The translations under genes and the position numbers were made by a program. The notes under the pieces are model-generated. The model was not told the origin of the DNA, made no database searches, and saw nothing but the letters and a program-made list of their open reading frames with translations. A DNA stretch of 5,482 bases from JAGPUQ01 sp050179115. Its GTDB lineage: Bacteria; Pseudomonadota; Gammaproteobacteria; Pseudomonadales; Porticoccaceae. Every line of letters starts with the position of its first letter. The first letter of the stretch is position 1. The DNA is taken from contig JBFXFL010000073.1 of assembly GCA_050179115.1 (NCBI GenBank), positions 1-5,482 on the forward strand, read 5' to 3'. Below are positions 1 through 4,748 of the stretch, in pieces.

Positions 1-205
1 TCGCGAGGCGGCCAGATGCGAGGCGCACGGCGCGCAGCGACCGAGACATATCAGATAGATAGGCGAGGGAGCGAGCACCGCGCAACGAAGCAGATGGCTG
101 CCGCAGCAGTTTTTCAACAAGCTGCCAGGATCCTGGCGGCGCTACCACCGCCGCCGATCGGCACGCGTCGCGGACCAACGATCGACAGGAAACCGCCCCA
201 CGCAA

Positions 206-234
206 GCCGGGCCGGCCTTGGATGCCGGCCCGGC
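206..234 (-). terminator. GC-rich stem-loop downstream of the SDR gene
   Basis: A perfect 11-base-pair inverted repeat (206-216 with 224-234) encloses a 7-base loop (217-223). It lies about 60 bases past the stop of the minus-strand dehydrogenase gene. There is no T-run on either side, so it is not a textbook intrinsic terminator. It could pause or end transcription, protect the 3' end of the mRNA, or be part of the repeat-like region. Confidence 0.45.
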
Positions 235-258
235 CGCACCCCTTGCGGTGACGGGAGC

Positions 259-281
259 GGGCCGCACTCTCACCGCGGCCC
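259..281 (-). terminator. Second stem-loop next to the SDR stop codon
   Basis: A 7-base-pair stem, gggccgc (259-265) with gcggccc (275-281), encloses a 9-base loop. It begins about 11 bases after the dehydrogenase stop codon on the minus strand. It lacks a T-tract. Together with the 206-234 hairpin it forms a two-hairpin 3' end for that transcript. Confidence 0.4.
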
Positions 282-292
282 TGCCATCGACC

Positions 293-1150
293 CTATCCCG
301 GCAGCAGGCCGGATTGCTTCACGCCTTTCAGCGCGTTGCAGTTTGCGGCCCAGTCGTAGCCGTCCACGATCCGTTTGCAGCGGGTTTCAATCAAATGCTT
401 CAGGCCGGGATCGGTAAAAATATAAAACTGATCCGCCTGCATGGCTTCCAGCACCAGATCACCGACGATATCGGGGTTCAGACCCTGCGCCAGCATTTCG
501 GCGGTGCGGTCCTTTTCGCTGGGGGCAACGGCGCCGCCATATTCCTCGGGTCGATTGCGTCCGGAATGACCGATGTTGGTGGCGACGATGCCCGGGCACA
601 GGACGGAGGCCCCGATATTGTCCTTGCGGTGATCGGCCGCGAAGGTCTCCATCATGCCGACCACGGCGAACTTGGTGGCGTTGTAGGGGCCCGCGCCGCG
701 CAGGCCAACCATGCCCGCCATCGACGCCGTGCTGATGACGTGACCGCCTTCCCCGTGGGACTGGATCAGCGGCACGAAGGCCTGGAGCCCGTAGACTACC
801 CCCCACAGGTTGACGTCCACCACCCAGTTCCAGTTGCGCATGCTGCAGGATTCGCTGTAGCCGCCGACCGCCACCCCGGCATTGTTGCTGATCACATGCA
901 CCTTGCCGAAGGTTTCCACCGTTTTTTGGGCCGCAGCCTGCACGGATTCCATCTTGCTGACATCGACCTGCACGCAAGCGGCGTCCAGACCCTTGCCTTT
1001 CAGTTCGTCAACCGCCTTTTGTGCCGGTCCCGCCTCAATGTCGCCAATCATGACCTTCATGCCCGCCGCGGCAAACGCGCGGGCCATGCCCAAACCCATA
1101 CCGCTGGCGCCACCGGTGATGAACGCTACTTTCCCCTGCACGTCTTTCAT
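293..1150 (-). CDS. Short-chain dehydrogenase/reductase (SDR)
   Basis: This is a complete 285-residue classical SDR, expected to be a soluble NAD(P)-dependent oxidoreductase acting on an alcohol or ketone. Visible motifs are the Rossmann glycine motif TGGASGMG (residues 12-19), Asp37 at the end of the second strand (usually a sign of NAD preference), NNAG (89-92), and the catalytic set Asn114, Ser143, Tyr156 and Lys160 (YNATK). At 285 residues it is somewhat longer than the usual 250. The extra length is in the region after the active site, around residues 190-215, and in the C-terminus, where substrate specificity is set. The ATG start is supported by ggcgag seven bases upstream. The neighbouring crotonase gene on the same strand suggests a CoA-thioester or steroid/terpenoid-type degradation pathway, but the substrate cannot be read from sequence. 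Confidence 0.93.
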   Translation of the reverse strand: MKDVQGKVAFITGGASGMGLGMARAFAAAGMKVMIGDIEAGPAQKAVDELKGKGLDAACVQVDVSKMESVQAAAQKTVETFGKVHVISNNAGVAVGGYSESCSMRNWNWVVDVNLWGVVYGLQAFVPLIQSHGEGGHVISTASMAGMVGLRGAGPYNATKFAVVGMMETFAADHRKDNIGASVLCPGIVATNIGHSGRNRPEEYGGAVAPSEKDRTAEMLAQGLNPDIVGDLVLEAMQADQFYIFTDPGLKHLIETRCKRIVDGYDWAANCNALKGVKQSGLLPG

Positions 1151-1466
1151 GTTTTTTCTCGCCTGATGTCAACGGCGTCGCCTCGGGGCGCGTCCGTTTG
1201 GTGAATGAAGCGGGGTCTGGCCCCACGATTATTGTGCGATGCCAGCTTTGCCCAGGCCGTGGGGCAGGTCAAGGACAAACTCGATCCGACCGTCTTTTGG
1301 ACGCGGCATTTTGAATGATGACTTTTTGAGCATCCGGGATATTTCGCACCCGCGCCGGTCCGGTTGGTGGGGCTCGGGCGCGGCGTGCCGCGTATCCGGC
1401 CCTCGCGCGACGTTTTTCAACCGTCTGCTGATGGGGTCAGCGCTTGTACCTCGAACCTGAAAGTGC
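1151..1466. other. Intergenic region with repeat-like motifs
   Basis: These 316 bases separate the crotonase stop from the dehydrogenase start. No gene is supportable. A minus-strand open frame (1229-1540) crosses the region, but it overlaps the crotonase 3' end and has no recognisable domain. Visible elements are cggggtctggcccc (1211-1224, a gggg/cccc inverted repeat), a small cgcggc/gccgcg hairpin (1379-1392), gtttttcaaccgtctgc (1412-1428, matching the motif at 109-125), and atggggtcagcgc (1431-1443). The content suggests decayed interspersed-repeat or mobile-element sequence rather than regulatory DNA. Confidence 0.45.
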
Positions 1467-2225
1467 TCAGCGTCCCGTCCACACGGGCGCGCGCTTCGCA
1501 AAGAAGGCGGCCACGCCTTCCTTGGCGTCGGCGGACGCATTGATCACCTTTTTGGCCTTGGTGGTCAGCTCCCAGCCCAGTGCATCGTTGGCGGATGTCA
1601 ACGCATCGATGGCTTGCAGGGATTGTTGTACCGACACCGGAGAGTTGGCGGTGATCTGTGCGGCCAAGGCCAGTGCGCCGGCCAGCGCACCGCCGGGTTC
1701 GCATAATTCATTGACCAGCCCAAGACGGTGTCCGTCGGCGGGGGACAGCTCGGCACCGGTGAACATCAGCTGCTTGGCGACATTGAGGGGCAGCACCCGG
1801 CTGGCGCGAAAAATGGCGCCGCTGGTGGGTACCAGCCCGCGCTTGACTTCGGGAAGACCGAAGCGGGCGTTGGTGGCGGCGACGACCAGGTCGCAGGCCA
1901 TGACGACTTCGAAACCGCCGCCAAAGGCAACACCCTCGACCGCAGCGATCAGCGGCTTGGTGCGGGTGCGACCGACCACGCCGTAGATGCCGCCGCGCGC
2001 GGTCGGCGCTCCCGAGGTGGCGGCCATGTCGGTCCCGGCGCAGAACATGGCCGGCCCACCGGTGATGACGCCCACCCACAATTCAGGTTCGTCTTCCAGC
2101 CGGTTGAGGGCCGCGTCCAGCGCCAGCGTCATTTCGTGATCGATGGCGTTACGCTTTTCGTGCCGGTTCATGGTGATGATCAGGACATGATCGCGTACTT
2201 CAACGGTGGTGCGTGGACTGGTCAT
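1467..2225 (-). CDS. Enoyl-CoA hydratase/isomerase family protein (crotonase)
   Basis: A complete 252-residue crotonase-superfamily protein, close to the usual 255-260. These enzymes bind acyl-CoA and stabilise a thioester enolate. The N-terminal NAID segment (26-29), the oxyanion-hole segment FCAGTDM (61-67) and the second oxyanion segment AFGGGFE (100-106) are all present. Both hydratase glutamates appear to be kept: Glu106, in the position of rat mitochondrial Glu144, and Glu126 in FGLPEV, in the position of Glu164. True 2-enoyl-CoA hydratase activity is therefore plausible, though isomerase or other activity is possible. The C-terminal part ends in AFFAKRAPVW, typical of the family's FxxKRxPxW tail. 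The ATG is preceded by ggagag at a 4-base gap. It is probably part of beta-oxidation-like breakdown; whether it shares a pathway with the downstream dehydrogenase is an inference. Confidence 0.93.
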   Translation of the reverse strand: MTSPRTTVEVRDHVLIITMNRHEKRNAIDHEMTLALDAALNRLEDEPELWVGVITGGPAMFCAGTDMAATSGAPTARGGIYGVVGRTRTKPLIAAVEGVAFGGGFEVVMACDLVVAATNARFGLPEVKRGLVPTSGAIFRASRVLPLNVAKQLMFTGAELSPADGHRLGLVNELCEPGGALAGALALAAQITANSPVSVQQSLQAIDALTSANDALGWELTTKAKKVINASADAKEGVAAFFAKRAPVWTGR

Positions 2226-2300
2226 TTTGCTCTCCGCATTTGAATGATCCGCATTGGGTTAACGATGCTCGCGCGCTGGCTGGGTGGGATTGAGAATCAC

Positions 2301-2329
2301 GTTATAAGAACAAACTGCGCCAACGTCAT
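2301..2329 (-). promoter_or_regulatory. Putative sigma-70 promoter for the crotonase gene
   Basis: Read on the minus strand, ATGACG (2324-2329; 4 of 6 matches to TTGACA) is separated by exactly 17 bases from TATAAC (2301-2306; 5 of 6 matches to TATAAT). The transcript would begin near 2293-2296, leaving an untranslated leader of about 70 bases before the ATG at 2225. It lies in a divergent intergenic region (2226-2420), so control could be shared with the plus-strand gene. No promoter for that gene is clear. Confidence 0.4.
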
Positions 2330-2409
2330 CATTGTGAAACTGGCATGCAGTAGCGTGCAAGGCTGGCGCGATTGATTGCGATCACGCCCTTTGCGACTGG
2401 ATTCAATCC

Positions 2410-2416
2410 GGGGAGG
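2410..2416 (+). promoter_or_regulatory. Strong ribosome binding site fixing the start at 2421
   Basis: The ggggagg Shine-Dalgarno sequence ends four bases before the ATG at 2421. It decides the start over the TTG at 2376, which would add 15 polar residues ahead of an otherwise good signal peptide. Confidence 0.8.
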
Positions 2417-2420
2417 ACTG

Positions 2421-3344
2421 ATGAAAAACGTTGCTGCAATGATGATTTGGCTGGTCTTGGCCGGTCCGGCGACCGCTCAGGTGAGTTTCACCCAAATCGC
2501 CGAATTTTCAATACCTGCCGCCAATCAGGGTGTGGCCGTTGATAAAGACCATTTTTATGCGGTTGATGATCGGGAAATCCAAAAATATACCAAAGATGGC
2601 CGTTTTGTCGCCGAATGGGTCGATGCCGAAGATGGCGCGATGATTCATTTGGACAGCGCCATGGTGCGCAATGGAAAACTCTACGCCGCGCACTCTAACT
2701 GGCGGCGTTTGCCGATCACCAGCTCGATCGAAATCTGGGATGCGCGCACCATGGAACATATCGGAAGTCACAGTTTCGGCCGTTGGGCACCGGGTTCCTT
2801 TACCTGGTTTGACTACCATGACGGTTACTGGTGGGGAACTTTTGCCAATTATGATCGACTGGGGCCAGACGGTTTGCCTTATGGCGGCGGAAAATCAAAC
2901 ACCACGGTGGCGAAATTTGACAAGGACTGGAACATTCTCCAGACGTGGATTCTGCCTCAGGAAATTCTCGATCGTCTGGAAAATATGAGCAACTCCGGCG
3001 GCTCCTGGGGGCCGGATGGCTATCTGTACCTGACCCCGCATACACCAGCCGAGATATACAAAGTGAAGCTCCCCGAAGTTGGATCGGTGGTCGAGCTGGT
3101 TGAAATCATTCCTTTGAATATTCGCGGTCAGGGCATTGCCTGGGATCGGCATGAAAAGGACATTCTTTACGGAATCATCCGCGCGACCGATGAAGAAGAG
3201 GATGCCGGCATCGCCAATAAAGTGGTCGCCTTTCGAGCTAATTTTCCGGCCGGAACGCAATTGGAGAGCGCAACCGAGACGGATGATGAAGACTTTGCCG
3301 ATCCTGATTTCAAACAGGAGAACAGTGGTCGAGGCGGAAGGTAG
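2421..3344 (+). CDS. Exported beta-propeller-like protein of unknown function
   Basis: A 307-residue protein that I cannot assign to a named family. Residues 1-19 form a clear signal peptide: Lys2, a hydrophobic core from Val4 to Leu13, and an ATA|Q cleavage site after Ala19. The mature protein is therefore periplasmic or secreted, with no lipoprotein cysteine. It contains about five blade-like units, with segments such as GVAVDKDHFYAVDD, NGKLYAAHSN, YHDGYWWGTF, GPDGYLYLTPHTPAEIYKV and GIAWDRHEKDILYGI. Each pairs a 'what is seen' strand with a following strand ending in a Phe/Tyr/Trp-rich turn, as in NHL or YVTN-type propellers. The tail (about the last 25 residues) is acidic and then Gly/Arg-rich, probably disordered. 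Base composition is visibly richer in AT than the two enzyme genes to its left. No catalytic motif is evident; binding of a ligand or partner is as likely as catalysis. Confidence 0.85.
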   Translation: MKNVAAMMIWLVLAGPATAQVSFTQIAEFSIPAANQGVAVDKDHFYAVDDREIQKYTKDGRFVAEWVDAEDGAMIHLDSAMVRNGKLYAAHSNWRRLPITSSIEIWDARTMEHIGSHSFGRWAPGSFTWFDYHDGYWWGTFANYDRLGPDGLPYGGGKSNTTVAKFDKDWNILQTWILPQEILDRLENMSNSGGSWGPDGYLYLTPHTPAEIYKVKLPEVGSVVELVEIIPLNIRGQGIAWDRHEKDILYGIIRATDEEEDAGIANKVVAFRANFPAGTQLESATETDDEDFADPDFKQENSGRGGR

Positions 3345-3358
3345 TATCGCGCGGCCGT

Positions 3359-3384
3359 GCGGGCGTTTCGGGAGAAGCGCCCGC
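3359..3384 (+). terminator. Stem-loop after the exported-protein gene
   Basis: A 10-base-pair stem with one G-U pair (3359-3368 with 3375-3384) and a 6-base loop (cgggag) starts 14 bases past the stop codon. The position suits a terminator, but no T-run follows, so the role is uncertain. Confidence 0.45.
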
Positions 3385-3524
3385 CGGTCCGAACGCGGTA
3401 ACCCCCATGGTGACGACGCCGGTAGCGGCAGGGTTCGCGGCGACTTCGCAACGAGCCTGTGCAAGGGGCCAAGCCTGGAAACCGCGCCAACACTGGCGTT
3501 TCGGGCAAAACAGTCTCAACCGAT

Positions 3525-3550
3525 AATCCCAACCGATAAGAGTTGGGATT
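3525..3550. terminator. Hairpin with short T-run, possible terminator between convergent genes
   Basis: A perfect 9-base-pair stem, aatcccaac (3525-3533) with gttgggatt (3542-3550), has an 8-base loop. On the plus strand it ends in four T bases (3549-3552). An outer accgat/atcggt pairing (3519-3524 with 3557-3562) extends it across a 6-base bulge. It sits between a plus-strand gene and a minus-strand operon that converge, the expected place for a shared terminator. Confidence 0.4.
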
Positions 3551-3563
3551 TTGGTAATCGGTG

Positions 3564-3582
3564 GCGGGCGGTTGCCGCCCGC
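3564..3582. repeat. Perfect GC hairpin
   Basis: gcgggcgg (3564-3571) pairs perfectly with ccgcccgc (3575-3582) around a 3-base loop. It lies about 70 bases beyond the toxin stop on the minus strand and directly beside the preceding hairpin. It may help end the toxin-antitoxin transcript, but there is no T-tract. Confidence 0.4.
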
Positions 3583-3653
3583 AAAGCCGGCTCACCGGAC
3601 TGGTGAACACTGGTTCAAATCCATGCGGATTGTAGCCAGAACGGGCGGATGGT

Positions 3654-3995
3654 CTATGCGCCGAGCAACCTTCTCGCCAGCACTGATTGCATATCACGGC
3701 GTCCGTCAGCAATCAGGTAAATGATGACTTGGTTGCCTGTCACACGATAGATCATGCGGTACGGCTTGAAGACGGTCTGGCGATATTCTTTGATGCCGAG
3801 ACTGACCAGTTCCTTCGGGTAGCTGCCGCGTTCAGGGAATTTCGAGAGGCCCTCTACAACGTCCATCAACGCATCCAACACAGAGTTGGCGTTGGCCACG
3901 TAGTCGAATTCGGAGAGGTAGTCGTGGATTGCCTCCAAGTCTTGCTCCGCGCCCTCGGTGAGCAGAACTTCGAACTTGGCAGGTGCGCCAGCCAT
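3654..3995 (-). CDS. Type II toxin, ParE/RelE family
   Basis: A complete 113-residue toxin of the ParE/RelE superfamily. In this fold two N-terminal helices pack against a beta sheet. ParE members poison DNA gyrase and RelE members cleave mRNA on the ribosome; sequence alone does not decide which applies. Family features are a helix with GAEQDLEAIHDYL (15-27), the FPERG turn (53-57), the basic strand segment KEYRQTVFKPYRMIYRV (69-85), and the C-terminal strand VIIYLIADGRRDMQSVL (90-106). The FPxxG turn and long second helix look more ParE-like. At 113 residues it is slightly longer than the usual 95-105. Its ATG overlaps the antitoxin stop by one base (TGATG) and there is no good Shine-Dalgarno sequence, which suggests translational coupling. 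It appears intact. Confidence 0.9.
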   Translation of the reverse strand: MAGAPAKFEVLLTEGAEQDLEAIHDYLSEFDYVANANSVLDALMDVVEGLSKFPERGSYPKELVSLGIKEYRQTVFKPYRMIYRVTGNQVIIYLIADGRRDMQSVLARRLLGA

Positions 3996-4270
3996 CAGAC
4001 CGTGGTTCGCTTGGCGCGGAGGCGGGAAACGACGTCGGCCACGAGTTTGACCTTGCCAGCAGCCACATCCTGGTTGCCCAATGCAAGGATTTTCAGCAAG
4101 GCCAGTGTTTCTTGCGTCTCTTCGAACGAAGCGACGTCCTGCAGGACAGCCTTGGCCTCACCGTTTTGGGTGATGACCATGGGCTCACGCTGCTCAGCAA
4201 GGCGTGCCAGAACCTCGGCAGCGTTGGCTTTGAGATAGCTGATTGGCTTGACTTGTGATGAGTAGCGCAT
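3995..4270 (-). CDS. Antitoxin, YefM/Phd family
   Basis: A complete 91-residue antitoxin, first gene of the operon. The N-terminal part has the typical pattern of the Phd/YefM fold, which dimerises and binds operator DNA: ISYLKANAAEVLARL (10-24), followed by the strand EPMVITQNGEAKAVL (29-43). The C-terminal helical part (about 48-91) should wrap around and neutralise the toxin. The start ATG has only a weak purine stretch (ggggc) upstream. Such antitoxins normally repress their own promoter together with the toxin; the palindrome at 4291-4310 fits this. Because the cognate toxin follows directly with a 1-base overlap, identification as a toxin-antitoxin pair is firm. Confidence 0.9.
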   Translation of the reverse strand: MRYSSQVKPISYLKANAAEVLARLAEQREPMVITQNGEAKAVLQDVASFEETQETLALLKILALGNQDVAAGKVKLVADVVSRLRAKRTTV

Positions 4271-4290
4271 GGTCGTGCCCCAGATTTGAT

Positions 4291-4310
4291 AAAGACTTAA
4301 TTTAGTCTTT
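4291..4310 (-). promoter_or_regulatory. Palindromic operator of the toxin-antitoxin operon
   Basis: Bases aaagact (4291-4297) and agtcttt (4304-4310) form a perfect 7-base inverted repeat. The central aatt extends the symmetry, with a single mismatched pair between. The site lies 21-40 bases before the antitoxin ATG and covers the predicted -10 element, the position expected for autorepression by the antitoxin or toxin-antitoxin complex. Confidence 0.6.
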
Positions 4311-4327
4311 TTATGGTCTCATGGCAA
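4299..4327 (-). promoter_or_regulatory. Sigma-70-like promoter of the toxin-antitoxin operon
   Basis: On the minus strand, TTGCCA (4322-4327; 5 of 6 matches to TTGACA) is separated by 17 bases from TAAATT (4299-4304; 4 of 6 matches to TATAAT). The -10 element lies inside the palindromic operator. The start of the transcript would fall near 4291, about 20 bases before the antitoxin ATG. Confidence 0.5.
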
Positions 4328-4331
4328 GATG

Positions 4332-4403
4332 CCTCAATCGGATGCGGCAGCGCCATCAAGTAGTTGAAGGCGATGAGCCTAATGTGGCGTTGCATTCTTG
4401 AGG
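4332..4403. other. Possible structured 72-base segment
   Basis: The segment can be folded by nested pairings: cctcaa (4332-4337) with ttgagg (4398-4403), gatgc (4341-4345) with gcatt (4392-4396, one G-U), and cgcca (4351-4355) with tggcg (4385-4389). The space between holds two small hairpins: tcaa/ttga around gtag (4356-4367) and aggc/gcct around gatga (4368-4380). The result resembles a three-way junction. It lies between the toxin-antitoxin promoter and the DUF262 stub. It could be a small RNA, a recombination-site relic, or chance. Confidence 0.3.
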
Positions 4404-4467
4404 GAATTTAAAATTGGGCCTTCCCCGATCATGGTGGGTCAGCGGCTAAGCGTGGGACGCGGAGGTC

Positions 4468-4728
4468 GTGGCCCGCATCGAAAACCACAAATGCAGCATC
4501 GAGGAGGCATTCAGGGAGTGCTTCTACATTGTCCCGGACTACCAACGTGAATACGTCTGGACCGACAAGGAAGTGCATCAGCTCCTTGAGGGTATCAACG
4601 AGCAGATCGCGCTCGACCCCACAAACATCGCTTTGCTCATAACCCCATCACCTCAAGCAATTATGTCCCCCGGAATCCCGGAGCGGTTCATGCCATCTCC
4701 AACAGTGAGGAATGCTGCGGAAAAATAG
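4468..4728 (+). pseudogene. Truncated DUF262 (GmrSD-like) protein, N-terminal stub
   Basis: An 86-codon frame starting at GTG; it is the only start available because an in-frame TAA lies at 4447. Residues 1 to about 52 look like the extreme N-terminus of DUF262-domain proteins, including SIEEAF (10-15), the PDYQREYVW signature (23-31) and EVHQLLEGI (35-43). Intact DUF262 proteins, such as the GmrS part of type IV modification-dependent restriction enzymes, run to several hundred residues. They carry a later DGQQR motif for nucleotide binding and hydrolysis, which is missing here. From about residue 53 the sequence turns into proline-rich, non-family sequence and stops. The ggagg ribosome site lies only two bases before GTG, closer than normal. 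I read it as a deletion remnant; a short functional product is unlikely. Confidence 0.65.
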
Positions 4729-4748
4729 TGTCTGCGCAGAAGGCTAGA

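Larger units (their letters stand above)
1..292. other. Gene-free, repeat-like intergenic region
   Basis: No convincing gene is visible here; the open frames are arginine-rich and low in sequence character. Bases 1-137 look like an interspersed intergenic repeat. The 8-mer gcgaggcg occurs at 3-10 and 18-25, with gcgag-like echoes at about 63-75. The block ends in gtttttcaacaagctgc (109-125) and then a perfect 14-base palindrome, gccaggatcctggc (124-137). From memory, sequences of this general look occur many times between genes in proteobacteria, but I cannot run the search that would prove it. Bases 206-281 hold two strong hairpins, listed separately. Confidence 0.5.
3345..3653. other. Gene-free region with repeats and stacked hairpins
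   Basis: These 309 bases lie between the exported-protein gene and the toxin gene. Frames crossing the region have no domain character. The first part (3345-3500) is GC-rich and featureless apart from the hairpin after the stop codon. The second part is structured. It has a 10-base direct repeat, caaccgataa (3517-3526 and 3530-3539), hairpins at 3525-3550, 3564-3582 and 3592-3606, the repeated actggt at 3599 and 3609, and aatcc/ggatt at 3618-3631 just past the toxin stop. Confidence 0.5.

Noticed and set aside
218..1204. Long plus-strand open frame (328 codons) opposite the dehydrogenase gene
   Set aside because: The minus strand codes for a complete SDR with all catalytic motifs. The antisense frame stays open because of GC-rich codon use and shows no domain.
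1229..1540. 103-codon minus-strand frame in the spacer between the enzyme genes
   Set aside because: It overlaps the crotonase 3' end, is rich in Arg/Pro, and matches no family I recognise. It could be part of a decayed element but is not supportable as a gene.
1444..2243. Two plus-strand open frames (1444-1986, 1728-2243) opposite the crotonase gene
   Set aside because: Both are shadows of a well-supported crotonase gene, without ribosome sites or domain character.
2376..2420. Upstream TTG start for the exported protein
   Set aside because: The ATG at 2421 has a strong ggggagg site and begins directly with a good signal peptide. The extension would add charged residues before it.
3525..3550. 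Integron attC site beside the toxin-antitoxin operon
   Set aside because: tcccaac and gttggga resemble the RYYYAAC/GTTRRRY core sites but break the consensus at the outer base and are only 8 bases apart, far too close for attC. No integrase is visible.
3610..3640. tRNA-like ggttcaaatcc sequence near the toxin stop
   Set aside because: It resembles a T-loop, but the flanking stem pairs over only three bases and no acceptor, D or anticodon arm can be built around it.
3167..3712. Minus-strand frame through the gene-free region after the exported-protein gene
   Set aside because: It overlaps both the exported-protein gene and the toxin gene, and its composition looks like out-of-frame translation. 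The shorter frame 3310-3519 is likewise unsupported.
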